A DNA stretch of 64,000 nt, taken from Verrucomicrobiota bacterium (GTDB taxonomy: Bacteria; Verrucomicrobiota; Verrucomicrobiia; Verrucomicrobiales; DEV007). A model generated the notes under the pieces. That model was given only the letters and a program-made list of their open reading frames with translations, was not told the DNA's origin and ran no database searches. The DNA is taken from assembly GCA_030625775.1 (NCBI GenBank), contig DAOUQC010000015.1, positions 1 to 64,000 on the forward strand, given 5' to 3'. This document shows positions 41,920 through 51,103 of the stretch, piece by piece (the first letter of the stretch is position 1; the number at the start of each line of letters is the position of its first letter). A program made the position numbers and the translations under genes.

Positions 41920-43113
41920 ATGCATTTCGATCGCCATTCTGTCGACAAAGACTTCATTTCGTACGCACCGGGATACTTCTCCGGAACGGACATCAGTCAG
42001 TGGAATGATCACAGCTGGCAACTCAAACACCGAATCACTTCGCTCACCCAGTTGGAAAAACACCTGAATCTCTCCAGCGAGGAACGCAATGGCGTACTGC
42101 TGTCAGGCACCAAACTGGCGATGGCGATCACCCCTCACTTTCTCAACCTCATGGATCGCGATGATCCAGAATGCCCGATCCGGCGCCAGGTCGTTCCCCG
42201 CATCGAAGAAGCTCTGGAAGGTGAAGACGAAATGGCCGATCCCTGTGGCGAAGATGCCCACATGCCGGTGCCGGGGTTGGTGCATCGCTATCCGGACCGG
42301 GTTCTCTTTCTCGTCACTTCCCGTTGCGCTGCTTACTGCCGCTATTGCACCCGCAGCCGGGTGGTCAGTGGTGCCGGACAACAGGAACTCGATACCGATT
42401 TCGAAGCCGCTTATCAATACCTGGAGGAACACACGGAAATCCGGGATGTCCTGCTCTCCGGAGGAGACCCACTGCTGTTCACCGATGACAAACTCGAACG
42501 CATCCTGAAACGCTTGCGATCTATCAAACACATTGAGTTTCTTCGCATCGGATCACGCATTCCGATTTTCCTCCCACAACGCATCACCCCCCGCTTGTGT
42601 GAGATGCTGAAAAAATACCATCCACTCTTTTTGAGCGTGCACGCCAATCATCCGCGCGAACTGACTTTGGAAGTCAAAGAAGCACTCGAACGGCTAGCTG
42701 ATCACGGTGTGCCAATGGGCAACCAGAGTGTTTTATTGCGGGGCGTCAATGACGACGTCGAAACGATGAAAGCCCTGGTTCACAAACTACTCATGTGCCG
42801 GGTGAAACCCTACTACCTTTACCAACTCGATCTCATCCGTGGCTCCCAACATCTACGGGTGCCGGTATCAAAGGGCATCGAAATCATCGAAGGTCTGCGT
42901 GGTCACACCACGGGTTATGGCATCCCGCAATTTGTCATCGATGCTCCCGGCGGCGGCGGCAAAGTGCCGATCAACCCGGAATACGTGCTTCAACACAATG
43001 ACAAACGCGTAGTGATCCGTAACTATGAAGGAGAAGTTTTTGAGTACCCGGAGACCTCTGAGCTGAAAACCACCCCTCTTGAGCCCGCTGCGAAGATCGA
43101 TTGCGATTGTTAA
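41920..43113 (+). CDS. kamA: KamA-family radical SAM aminomutase (lysine 2,3-aminomutase type)
   Basis: The 397-residue enzyme has the radical SAM motif CAAYCRYC (Cys136, Cys140, Cys143), the substrate-contact region PMGNQSVLLRGVNDDV and the PLP-binding FVIDAPGGGGKVPINPEYV block whose lysine holds the cofactor. It would interconvert L-lysine and beta-lysine with a 4Fe-4S cluster, SAM and PLP. ATG 41920 fits the family N-terminus; the open frame from 41836 adds unrelated residues. It is divergent from precursor 2 with a shared gap of 209 bases. No beta-lysine catabolic genes are near, so an osmolyte or translation-factor role cannot be separated from the sequence. The C-terminus ends in IDCDC. 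Confidence 0.85.
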   Translation: MHFDRHSVDKDFISYAPGYFSGTDISQWNDHSWQLKHRITSLTQLEKHLNLSSEERNGVLLSGTKLAMAITPHFLNLMDRDDPECPIRRQVVPRIEEALEGEDEMADPCGEDAHMPVPGLVHRYPDRVLFLVTSRCAAYCRYCTRSRVVSGAGQQELDTDFEAAYQYLEEHTEIRDVLLSGGDPLLFTDDKLERILKRLRSIKHIEFLRIGSRIPIFLPQRITPRLCEMLKKYHPLFLSVHANHPRELTLEVKEALERLADHGVPMGNQSVLLRGVNDDVETMKALVHKLLMCRVKPYYLYQLDLIRGSQHLRVPVSKGIEIIEGLRGHTTGYGIPQFVIDAPGGGGKVPINPEYVLQHNDKRVVIRNYEGEVFEYPETSELKTTPLEPAAKIDCDC

Positions 43114-43120
43114 TTCGCCA

Positions 43121-44164
43121 CTACGGACAGGGATTTGGAAAACGGTGGTGCACTTTTTCGATCTGACGTTTTACTTCACCATCCAACTTCACATCGATAC
43201 TCGCGATGTTGTCGCGCAACTGCCCCATCGTCGTCGCACCAATAATGTTTGCCGCCACGTGCGGCCGCCCATTGATCCAGGCCAGCGCCATCTGCGCCGG
43301 ATCCAATCCCGCCTCTTTGGCAATAGCTACATATTCCGCAATCGCAGCATCCGAATTCGGCCCGTTGTAGCGCGCAAAACGCTCCCACAAAGTGCAGCGT
43401 GCACCTTCCGGCCGGGCACCGTTCAAGTATTTCCCTGACAGCTTCCCAAAAGCCAACGGTGAATAGGCCAGCAAACGCACACCCTCCTGATGACAAACCT
43501 CTGACAAACCTCCGTCAAAAGTCCGGTTGATCAGACTGTAGGAATTCTGAACCGTCAAAATCCTCGGATAAGCTTTTTCTTCAGCCTCTCGAATAAATTT
43601 CATCGCCCCCCACGGAGTTTCATTGGAAAGGCCAAAATAACGCACCTTGCCCGATCGACGAATCTCCTCCAACACTTCAAGTGTTTCTTCAATCGGCACA
43701 GAATCATCCTCCCCTTTGGGCTCGGAAAAATCCCGCCCTCCGAAAATTGGCACCGGTCGATCCGGCCAATGCAATTGATACAGATCCAGATAATCTGTCT
43801 TCAAACGCTTCAGGCTACCCTCGAGAGCCTGCATCAAATGCTCGCGATTCAAACGCACTTTACCTCCACGAATGTGACTCACGTGCGGCCCCGGACCCAC
43901 CGCTTTACTGGCCAGTATCACCTTGTCCCGATTCTTTCGTGCTTCGAACCAGGTGCCAATGATTTCCTCTGTCCGGTGGCAGGTTTCCGCAACAGGTGGC
44001 ACCGGATACATCTCAGCGGTATCAAAAAAGTTTACGCCCTGTTCAAGCGCGTAATCCATCTGCTCATGCCCTTCGGCTTCCGTATTCTGCTCCCCCCAAG
44101 TCATAGTGCCGAGACAGATCACGCTCACATCCAAATCACTGCGGGGGATTTTTCTATATTCCAT
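43121..44164 (-). CDS. Aldo/keto reductase (Tas-like)
   Basis: The 347-residue cytoplasmic NAD(P)H-dependent oxidoreductase shows the family start IPRSDLDVSVICLGTMTWG and the tetrad Asp-Tyr in NFFDTAEMYPVPP, Lys in KVILASKAVG and His in YQLHWPD. The NADP-binding block near the end is LAWINGRPHVAANIIGATTM. It belongs to the Tas subgroup (DAEXYPxPP). Length is normal. It is convergent with kamA, stops seven bases apart, and downstream of an esterase gene by 36 bases in the same direction, a possible two-gene unit. The substrate is unknown. Confidence 0.88.
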   Translation of the reverse strand: MEYRKIPRSDLDVSVICLGTMTWGEQNTEAEGHEQMDYALEQGVNFFDTAEMYPVPPVAETCHRTEEIIGTWFEARKNRDKVILASKAVGPGPHVSHIRGGKVRLNREHLMQALEGSLKRLKTDYLDLYQLHWPDRPVPIFGGRDFSEPKGEDDSVPIEETLEVLEEIRRSGKVRYFGLSNETPWGAMKFIREAEEKAYPRILTVQNSYSLINRTFDGGLSEVCHQEGVRLLAYSPLAFGKLSGKYLNGARPEGARCTLWERFARYNGPNSDAAIAEYVAIAKEAGLDPAQMALAWINGRPHVAANIIGATTMGQLRDNIASIDVKLDGEVKRQIEKVHHRFPNPCP

Positions 44165-44200
44165 CTGTTTGTTTTTTTATATTTACTGTGATCCGGCATT

Positions 44201-45103
44201 TCAAAGTGTGTCTTGGAACCACTGGTCAATTGCTGTCACAAATCCATCAAACCATGGCAGGCGATTCCAACAACCATGCTTGCCATCCTTCACCACAATC
44301 AAACGGTTCTTCACCCCCAGCGCATCCAATTTTTCACGAGTCGTTTGATTGCGTTGAGGCTTATCCTTGTCTCCACACATGAACAGCATAGGCGGCGTAT
44401 TTCCACCCAAATGATGAAAAGGGGAAGCCTGGCGATAGAGCTCCGGATCCTGGTCAAAGGTTTTACCGAACCACTGGTTCGCATTTGATTTCTCCGGCTC
44501 TTTCCGGGACCGCTCGACCACACTGCCGCTTGCAAGATCAAGCGGACCAGCCATGACCACACATGACTGCACCGCAGACGAAACACCCGTGTTCCCACCC
44601 GCCCCCTGAAACTCATCCGCATCACCCGCAGTCGCCATCAGCCCCGCAAGATGCCCACCAGCGGATCCTCCCACCACACCTATTTGTTTAGGATTCAGAT
44701 CATACTTATCGGCATGCGCTCGCAAAAATCGCACCGCAGCGTTGCAATCGTGAATCGCTGCAGGGAACTTTGCCTCTCCCCCCAAACGATATTCAATTGC
44801 CGCCGTAACATAACCTTTGCTTGCCAGAGCAATCGCCAGTGCTCGAAACTTGCTTTTATCTCCCTTCAACCAACCACCACCATGCACCACCACAATCGCC
44901 GGTTTTGCCTTATCTGTAGCTTTCAGTGCGAACAAATCGAGATGCATTTTACGCTCTCCATATTGTGCATAAACCACATCCAGTTTCTCAGTCATGCCTG
45001 CCGGCAATTCTATACTCGGTTTCCCCTTCCTACTTTGTGACTGTCCCAATCCGGGCGCCACAACCAACAACACAAGCATCATCCACACACCAAGCACTTT
45101 CAT
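44201..45103 (-). CDS. Secreted alpha/beta-hydrolase (BD-FAE-like esterase)
   Basis: This 300-residue protein starts with a signal peptide (MKVLGVWMMLVLLVVAPGLG). Motifs are VVVHGGGWLKGDKSKF (oxyanion hole), VVGGSAGGHLAGLMATAG (Ser147), an acid in CGDKDKPQRN and a histidine in KDGKHGCWN. The SKGYVTAAIEYRLGGEAKFP block is typical of carboxylesterases acting on sugar esters. It would work outside the cytoplasm. It is divergent from the gamma-glutamyltransferase gene (59 bases between starts) and upstream of the aldo/keto reductase. Confidence 0.83.
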   Translation of the reverse strand: MKVLGVWMMLVLLVVAPGLGQSQSRKGKPSIELPAGMTEKLDVVYAQYGERKMHLDLFALKATDKAKPAIVVVHGGGWLKGDKSKFRALAIALASKGYVTAAIEYRLGGEAKFPAAIHDCNAAVRFLRAHADKYDLNPKQIGVVGGSAGGHLAGLMATAGDADEFQGAGGNTGVSSAVQSCVVMAGPLDLASGSVVERSRKEPEKSNANQWFGKTFDQDPELYRQASPFHHLGGNTPPMLFMCGDKDKPQRNQTTREKLDALGVKNRLIVVKDGKHGCWNRLPWFDGFVTAIDQWFQDTL

Positions 45104-45162
45104 ACTTGATTATTTACGCCAAGCGGGACGATATTCAAAGACCATTTTACAGCCCAATCCCC

Positions 45163-46896
45163 ATGCCTCCACTTCGCCAAATCATTCTTAGCACACTGCT
45201 GCTCACGATCTCTCTCGTGCCAGCCAAGGCTCGCGATGCTGAAACACTATCTGAAGCCCGCGGTAAAAACGGGATGGTCGTTTCCGTCAGCCCCCCTGCC
45301 TCGGAAGCGGGGCTGGCTATTTTAAAAGCCGGCGGCAATGCAGTCGACGCAGCTATCGCGGTCGAGTTTGCACTGGCGGTCACCTGGCCTGAAGCCGGCA
45401 ATATCGGCGGCGGCGGATTCATGATGGTGCATCCGGTTGGTGGACGCGAAGTGTTTTGCATCGACTACCGCGAAACCGCACCCGGCTCTGCAACGGAAAC
45501 GATGTTCACGCCGAAGGACGGCCGACACACGCATAAAATTGTTGGAGTTCCGGGGACGGTTAAAGGAATGGCCAGAGCCCACGCAAAATTTGGCAAGCTG
45601 GAATGGAAACAACTGGTCGTGCCTGCGGTAAAACTGGCCGCCGACGGGTTTGTAATCGACGACGCCTTGGCAAGTTCACTCAACAGCGTGTTGGAATCGA
45701 TAATTACCAAAGAGGGAGGACATCACCAGGAATTGATCCGGGTTTACGGAAAAATACCACAGAAAGGTGCAGAAAAAACAAAATGGAAGGCCGGCGACCG
45801 ATTGGTCTTGCCTGATCTGGCAAAAACACTGCAACGCATTGCTGATCGGGGAGCTGAAGGATTTTACCAAGGAGAAACGGCTGAACTACTGGTCGCCGAA
45901 ATGCAGCGAGGTGATGGATTGATCACCGTCGAAGATCTGGCTAACTATAAAGCCAAAGCCCGCCGTGCGGTTCACGGGAAATTCCGCGGATACGATGTGT
46001 ATGGCGCGCCACCCCCGAGTTCCGGTGGCGTCTGTCTGGTGGAAATGCTCAATGTTCTTGAGCGTTTCGACCTGCGCAAGTATGACCGCTACTCTACGCG
46101 CAATATTCATATCATCGCCGAAACAATGAAGCGAGTATTTTGCGATCGGGCGCAATTTCTGGGAGATCAGGATTTTGTCAAAACTCCAAAACGACTGACA
46201 CGAAAAAATTACGCTCGCAAACTGGCTGAGGATATCGACGAACGTTTTGCCACCCCGAGCGAAACCCTGGCACCGCATGTTGAAGTGATGAGTGAATCCC
46301 CTTCAACGACCCATTTTTCAGTGATCGACGGAGATGGGCTGGCGGTGTCGAACACCACCACCCTCGAGGCAAGCTGGGGCGCACGCATTGTTGTGAAAGG
46401 CGCTGGTTTTGTTCTCAATAACGAAATGGGTGACTTCAACTGGTATCCCGACCACACTGACCGCAGTGGAAAAATCGGTACCAAAGCCAACCGGATCGCA
46501 CCCGGCAAACGCATGCTCAGTTCACAGACCCCGACGATTATTGCTTACAAAGGACACCCTGCGCTCGTCACCGGAAGTCCCGGCGGACGAACCATTATTA
46601 ATACAACCCTGCAGATGGTTTTGAATGTACTTGAATTTGAAATGGATCTTCCTGAGGCGATGCGCGCAGCGCGAATTCATCATCAGTGGTTGCCCGACAA
46701 AATCACCTACGAAACCTTCGCCGATCAGATTACCCCGGAAACAATCGCTGAACTGGAAGCCAAAGGCCATGTGTTGTCCGCCCGAAAAAAAAGCAGCACT
46801 CAGGGAGATGCCCATTCAATCGCAATTGATCTCGACACTGGCGAATACCACGGTGTCGCCGACTGGCGGAGAAATGGCAAAGCCCTGGGCTACTGA
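45163..46896 (+). CDS. ggt: Gamma-glutamyltransferase, secreted
   Basis: From ATG 45163 the protein has 577 residues with a signal peptide (MPPLRQIILSTLLLTISLVP). It is an N-terminal nucleophile hydrolase that cleaves itself before a Thr: the site is TTHFSVIDGDGLAVSNTTTL with Thr382 as the new N-terminus. Other family blocks are AILKAGGNAVDAAIAVEFAL, GGGGFMMVHPVGGREV and SSQTPTIIAYKGHPALVTGS. It transfers or hydrolyses the gamma-glutamyl group of glutathione and related peptides in the periplasm. Upstream open sequence from 44926 is antisense to the esterase gene and was trimmed. Confidence 0.92.
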   Translation: MPPLRQIILSTLLLTISLVPAKARDAETLSEARGKNGMVVSVSPPASEAGLAILKAGGNAVDAAIAVEFALAVTWPEAGNIGGGGFMMVHPVGGREVFCIDYRETAPGSATETMFTPKDGRHTHKIVGVPGTVKGMARAHAKFGKLEWKQLVVPAVKLAADGFVIDDALASSLNSVLESIITKEGGHHQELIRVYGKIPQKGAEKTKWKAGDRLVLPDLAKTLQRIADRGAEGFYQGETAELLVAEMQRGDGLITVEDLANYKAKARRAVHGKFRGYDVYGAPPPSSGGVCLVEMLNVLERFDLRKYDRYSTRNIHIIAETMKRVFCDRAQFLGDQDFVKTPKRLTRKNYARKLAEDIDERFATPSETLAPHVEVMSESPSTTHFSVIDGDGLAVSNTTTLEASWGARIVVKGAGFVLNNEMGDFNWYPDHTDRSGKIGTKANRIAPGKRMLSSQTPTIIAYKGHPALVTGSPGGRTIINTTLQMVLNVLEFEMDLPEAMRAARIHHQWLPDKITYETFADQITPETIAELEAKGHVLSARKKSSTQGDAHSIAIDLDTGEYHGVADWRRNGKALGY

Positions 46897-46921
46897 TATT
46901 GCAAAACTTCGGATTGATCAG

Positions 46922-47851
46922 TCATCCCTTCACAAGAATCTCCCCCTCATCGACAGGCTTGGCTTCTTGCTCCCGCTGTTCGCTCTCAGGCGCTTCGCTC
47001 AATTGTCCTCGCCAGCTCGCCCACAGCAATCCAAGATATTCATGAAGTGCCATACTCATTCTCGATAAGTTTTTAGCACTTGGAATCAACTGGTCATGTT
47101 CGTAATTTGTTCTTGGCCACCGCTTGATATCCGCGGCCGCAGCGACAGGCTGCAAACCCTGGCCCCGGAAGAGCCCCATCGCCCGCGGCATATGGTAGCC
47201 CGATGTTACCAGAATGAAGGGCTTGGCCTGCAAGACGGGTTTTAACAAACTCGCATTCTCTCTCGTATCCCTGGCCTCTTCTTCCAGAATCACCTCCCCT
47301 TCCAATCCCAGTATCCTGGCCATCTCCCCCATCTCCGCAGCCACTGAGGGCCAGCCTTCTTTCATCACACCTCCCGTCATCACCACCTTGGCACTGGGAA
47401 ACTGTTTATGAATTCGAAGCCCTTCAACCAACCTGGCCATCGTAGAACTGCCAAGGCGTGATGTAATCGGACGCTCCGGAAAATACACATGGGATCCAGC
47501 TAAAATCACTATGTATTCCGGTTCCAGAACCCTCACTTTTTCATCCTCCACTTGCAGCGGAGGGTATTGTTGCTCCAAAATGAAAAACATCTGATTCACC
47601 AACAATCCTGTGCTGCATCCATAGAGGATAAATATACCTGAAAAAAGCAACAACATGCCAAAACAACCAGGACGCCTTTTCTTTTTTGGCACACTATAAT
47701 CCGCCAATACTTCCGTACCCACACCCACCAAATTGCGCCGCCCCCGTCTCGACCAGGCCAGCACCAACCAAGCCAGTAACAGCAAGGCCAATACCACCGG
47801 TATCGGATATAAAAACTGCGAAACCACTTTTTTAAACAAAAACAAATCCAT
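46922..47851 (-). CDS. ElyC/SanA/YdcF-family membrane protein (DUF218)
   Basis: The 309-residue protein has two N-terminal membrane spans (YPIPVVLALLLLAWLVLAW and GMLLLFSGIFILYGCSTGLL) and a DUF218 domain at about 110-290: YIVILAGSHVYFPERPITSR near 112, PSAKVVMTGGVMKEGWPSVA, EEEARDTRENASLLKPVL and FILVTSGYHMPRAMGLFRGQ. This is the ElyC layout; ElyC affects envelope and undecaprenyl-phosphate-linked glycan synthesis in Escherichia coli. The topology fits. It is transcribed alone, convergent with the gamma-glutamyltransferase gene. Confidence 0.85.
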   Translation of the reverse strand: MDLFLFKKVVSQFLYPIPVVLALLLLAWLVLAWSRRGRRNLVGVGTEVLADYSVPKKKRRPGCFGMLLLFSGIFILYGCSTGLLVNQMFFILEQQYPPLQVEDEKVRVLEPEYIVILAGSHVYFPERPITSRLGSSTMARLVEGLRIHKQFPSAKVVMTGGVMKEGWPSVAAEMGEMARILGLEGEVILEEEARDTRENASLLKPVLQAKPFILVTSGYHMPRAMGLFRGQGLQPVAAAADIKRWPRTNYEHDQLIPSAKNLSRMSMALHEYLGLLWASWRGQLSEAPESEQREQEAKPVDEGEILVKG

Positions 47852-47948
47852 CCTTCACCTGGTCATTGCTTCCAGACAACCGCCTTCAGCCATTTACGTT
47901 TTTCCACTTCCTACCGTCTGGCAATCCAAACCGCTACAGCCTCCCCCT

Positions 47949-49562
47949 TTATTTCATCTTGTAATCTTTCGAATAATTCGGCCTCCACTTTTTCAAATCA
48001 TCCCAGGGCAGGACTCCCTGTGCCTGCGCCCACTTTTGCCAACTTTCTTTCAGTCCTTCAGCGCGGGCAGTCTCAACATCAATCAGATTTTTTGTCTCAC
48101 TACGATCTTCGCCGATATTATACAACTCCCAGGGAGCACCGTCCACAGCCACCAGTTTCCAATCCCCCTGACGAACCGCACGGTTGCCCTGATGCTCCCA
48201 GAAAACCATTCTCTCTGCATTCATTTCTCCCTGCCCACGCAAAACCGGCAGCAAACTGCGTCCCGACACCTCTTTTCCCACCTTTCCTCCCGCCAATTCC
48301 ACCGCTGTCGGCAATACATCGACCACATGCCCCAACGCACTCGTCAACCCACCTTTATTTTTTATGCCTGCCGGCCATGAAGCAATCAGCGGAGTGGAAA
48401 TCCCCCCTTCGTGCACCCATATTTTGTGATAACGAAAAGGTGTGTTCGCCGCGTTGGCCCAACCTACTTCCAGGCAGCGATAGGTTTCTCCACTGCCGAG
48501 AGGTGCTTTCGGATCATGTCCGTCCCCACGTAGAATGTATTCCGCACTCGCACCATTGTCCGACAAAAATAAAATCAGGGTGTTGTCCAGAGCCTTCATC
48601 GATTTCAGTTTTTTTACGATCCGACCAATGCCCACATCGATCCGGTAAATCATCGCCGCATGCACGGCCATTCTCCCCGACCAATCATCTTTCTCTTTAT
48701 CCGACAGGGAATCCCAGGCCACCGCATCCGAATCACGTTCTGTCAGTTTTGCATTCAGTATCCCCGATTTTTTCATCCGCACCAAACGCTGCTGACGAAT
48801 CACATCCCAGCCCACACGATACCTCTCACGAAATTTTGCCACATCCTCCGGCAATGCATGCAAAGGAAAATGCGGTGCCGTGTGTGCCAGATAGAGAAAA
48901 AACGGCTCGTCGCGGTGATAAGTCTGGTGCTCGTCCAGGTAATGAATGGTGCGATCCGTGAAGGCTCGGGTGATGTAATATTCCGAATCCTCATCCCCCG
49001 GCCGCTTAAACTCGAAATGCTCATCCAGCATCAGCTTCGGATTAAAAAAGTTATCCTGACGCTTCACACAATACGAACGATCAAAACCACGCCCCAAAGG
49101 CCATGACGCCGCACTGGCTGCTCCTTTTTTCCTGTTGTGCAAATGCCACTTACCCACATGATAAGTGCGATAGCCCAAGGGCTTCAACACTTCAGAAATC
49201 ATCAAGGCCCGCTGCTTCGAGGTTCCTTGATAGGCCGGAGGTGCTTGCTCGCCAAACATCATCGCGTGCCCCACGTCGTGCGGATAACGCCCCGTCATCA
49301 AAGCGGCTCGCGTCGGCCAGCAACGTCCCGTGTTATAAAACTGCGTGAAACGCAATCCCCCCGCTGCCAGCCGATCCAGATGAGGAGTATCGACTTCCCC
49401 TCCATAACAGCCAATATCGGAAAATCCCATGTCATCAACCATGATGAGCAGGATGTTGGGGCGTGAGTCTTTAGCCTCGGCAAATGTGGCCAGATTCCAC
49501 AAACAAAAACCAACCAGAACAAGATTACCCGGCAGGAACTGTAACAAAAATTTCCTCCTCAT
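47949..49562 (-). CDS. Secreted type I sulfatase (formylglycine-dependent)
   Basis: The 537-residue protein has a signal peptide and the sulfatase opening RPNILLIMVDDMGFSDIGCY with Asp43 and Asp44 as calcium ligands. The modification site CWPTR (Cys81, Pro83, Arg85) in NTGRCWPTRAALMTGRYP makes it a Cys-type enzyme needing a formylglycine-generating enzyme, not seen in the window. LFLSDNGASAEYI supplies the distal Asp-Asn pair. It probably removes sulfate from a polysaccharide such as algal glycan. It is close to the Gfo/Idh oxidoreductase but divergent. Confidence 0.92.
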   Translation of the reverse strand: MRRKFLLQFLPGNLVLVGFCLWNLATFAEAKDSRPNILLIMVDDMGFSDIGCYGGEVDTPHLDRLAAGGLRFTQFYNTGRCWPTRAALMTGRYPHDVGHAMMFGEQAPPAYQGTSKQRALMISEVLKPLGYRTYHVGKWHLHNRKKGAASAASWPLGRGFDRSYCVKRQDNFFNPKLMLDEHFEFKRPGDEDSEYYITRAFTDRTIHYLDEHQTYHRDEPFFLYLAHTAPHFPLHALPEDVAKFRERYRVGWDVIRQQRLVRMKKSGILNAKLTERDSDAVAWDSLSDKEKDDWSGRMAVHAAMIYRIDVGIGRIVKKLKSMKALDNTLILFLSDNGASAEYILRGDGHDPKAPLGSGETYRCLEVGWANAANTPFRYHKIWVHEGGISTPLIASWPAGIKNKGGLTSALGHVVDVLPTAVELAGGKVGKEVSGRSLLPVLRGQGEMNAERMVFWEHQGNRAVRQGDWKLVAVDGAPWELYNIGEDRSETKNLIDVETARAEGLKESWQKWAQAQGVLPWDDLKKWRPNYSKDYKMK

Positions 49563-49701
49563 GCCGACAATCTACATTCTCCACGCTGAGCAGCAAGGGC
49601 AAGTGGGGAGTTGATGAGGACTGTTACAACATATCCAGTTTAACCCCATTCAAATCTACCCTCTACTCTCCACCTCATGATATTCATTCCTCCTGCCCCT
49701 C

Positions 49702-49728
49702 TCTTCCTCTGCGTCTCCGAGCCTCTGC
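49702..49728. repeat. Fragment of dispersed intergenic repeat
   Basis: The segment TCTTCCTCTGCGTCTCCGAG, running on to GCCTCTGC, shares vocabulary with the repeat at 18811-18905 (CTTTGCGATCTTTGCCTCTG). It lies in the gap between the divergent sulfatase and oxidoreductase genes and seems to be a remnant without the hairpin part. Confidence 0.3.
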
Positions 49729-49792
49729 ATAATCCAATTTCTTTTCCTGAATCACTTGAAATGATAATCCCCCTCCCTTTAATTCCCCTACC

Positions 49793-51076
49793 ATGAACAA
49801 CTCGGCTCCCTCGTCCGTAACCCGCCGGAGATTCATCCGGACAACCGCTATTGGCACCGCTCCCCTCGTCCTCGCACCCCGGCTGTTCGGCGGCAAGGCT
49901 CCTTCGAAACAGATCACCCTGGGATTCATCGGTGTCGGTAACCATGGCCTGAATTACAACCTGAAGCGCTTTCTCAAAGAGGAGGATTGTCGAGCGGTAG
50001 CGGTCTGCGATGTGTTCGCCAGCCGGACACAGAAAGCGAAGGAAGTCATCGACACCCACTACCATACCAAAGATTGCCGCAAGTTTACCGACTTCCGCGA
50101 ATTGCTGGCGCGGGATGACATCGACGCGGTTGTCATTTCCACTCCGGATCACTGGCACGTCCCTCTTTCCCTGCTGGCACTGAAGGCGGGCAAGGATGTA
50201 TTCTGCGAAAAACCCACCCTGACCATCGCCCAGGGTCGGCAACTGGTGAATACGGTAAAAAAACACGATGCAGTATTCCAGACCGGGCTCGAAGATCGCT
50301 CGGTCGATCTCTACCACAAACTCGCCGAGGTGGTGCGCAACGGAGCCATCGGACAGCTGAAAAGCATCGAGGTCGGCCTGCCCTTCAAAGACGATCATGT
50401 CTTCCCCAAAGAGGATCCCGCACCGGTGCCGAAGGATTTGAACTACAACCTATGGTTGGGCGAAGCGCCTTTTGTTCCCTATTCCCCGATGCGCACCCAC
50501 AAGGATTGCTGGCGGCAGATTCGGGACTACTCAGGCGGCACTCTGGCCGACTGGGGAGCGCACATCATCGACACTGCCCAGGTGGGAAATTTCGCTGAAA
50601 ACAGCGGTCCGGTGGAAGTCGAGGGTGAAGGTGTGATCCCACCGAATGCTCTCAACACCATGCCCAACAAATTTGCACTGACATACACTTATGCCAACAG
50701 TGTTGTCATGAAGGTGAGGTCCGAAGGAGTCCGCATCCGCTTCGAGGGCAGCGACGGCTGGGCGGGAATCAAGGGTTGGCTCGGCAAACTCGAAGCCCAC
50801 GAGCCCGGCATCTTTAAACAGGAATACCAGAACAGCAAAATCTGGCCACTTCCGCCTGGTGAACACCGCGACTTTCTCGACTGCGTGAAATCGCGCAAAA
50901 CCAACACCTACACTGCCGAAGCCCTGCACCGCCTCAGCACGGTGATGCACCTCGGTAATATCTCCATGGAACTGGGACGGAAGCTTAAATGGGATCCAGG
51001 AAAGGAATCCTTCGACAATGATGAGGCAAATCGCCTGCGCAGCCGTATTTCACGCACAGATTGGAAAACGGGATAA
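49793..51076 (+). CDS. Gfo/Idh/MocA-family oxidoreductase with Tat leader
   Basis: The 427-residue protein starts with a twin-arginine leader (SVTRRRFIRTTAIGTAPLVL) followed by the Rossmann fold ITLGFIGVGNHGLNYNLKRF near residue 40 and the AVVISTPDHWHVPLSLLALK and VFCEKPTLTIAQG blocks, the last carrying the EKP motif. WADWGAHIIDTAQ-like sequence (LADWGAHIIDTAQVGN) is the typical C-terminal contact. Such exported forms are common in Planctomycetes and Verrucomicrobia, where the role, possibly 3-keto-sugar chemistry on external glycans, is unsettled. It is followed by a TIM-barrel gene 27 bases on, its common partner. Confidence 0.9.
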   Translation: MNNSAPSSVTRRRFIRTTAIGTAPLVLAPRLFGGKAPSKQITLGFIGVGNHGLNYNLKRFLKEEDCRAVAVCDVFASRTQKAKEVIDTHYHTKDCRKFTDFRELLARDDIDAVVISTPDHWHVPLSLLALKAGKDVFCEKPTLTIAQGRQLVNTVKKHDAVFQTGLEDRSVDLYHKLAEVVRNGAIGQLKSIEVGLPFKDDHVFPKEDPAPVPKDLNYNLWLGEAPFVPYSPMRTHKDCWRQIRDYSGGTLADWGAHIIDTAQVGNFAENSGPVEVEGEGVIPPNALNTMPNKFALTYTYANSVVMKVRSEGVRIRFEGSDGWAGIKGWLGKLEAHEPGIFKQEYQNSKIWPLPPGEHRDFLDCVKSRKTNTYTAEALHRLSTVMHLGNISMELGRKLKWDPGKESFDNDEANRLRSRISRTDWKTG

Positions 51077-51103
51077 ACAAGAAGCATCCAAGCCTACTCC
51101 TTT

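Noticed and set aside
44926-45162. N-terminal extension of the gamma-glutamyltransferase
   Set aside because: It runs antisense to the esterase gene; the signal peptide begins at 45163.
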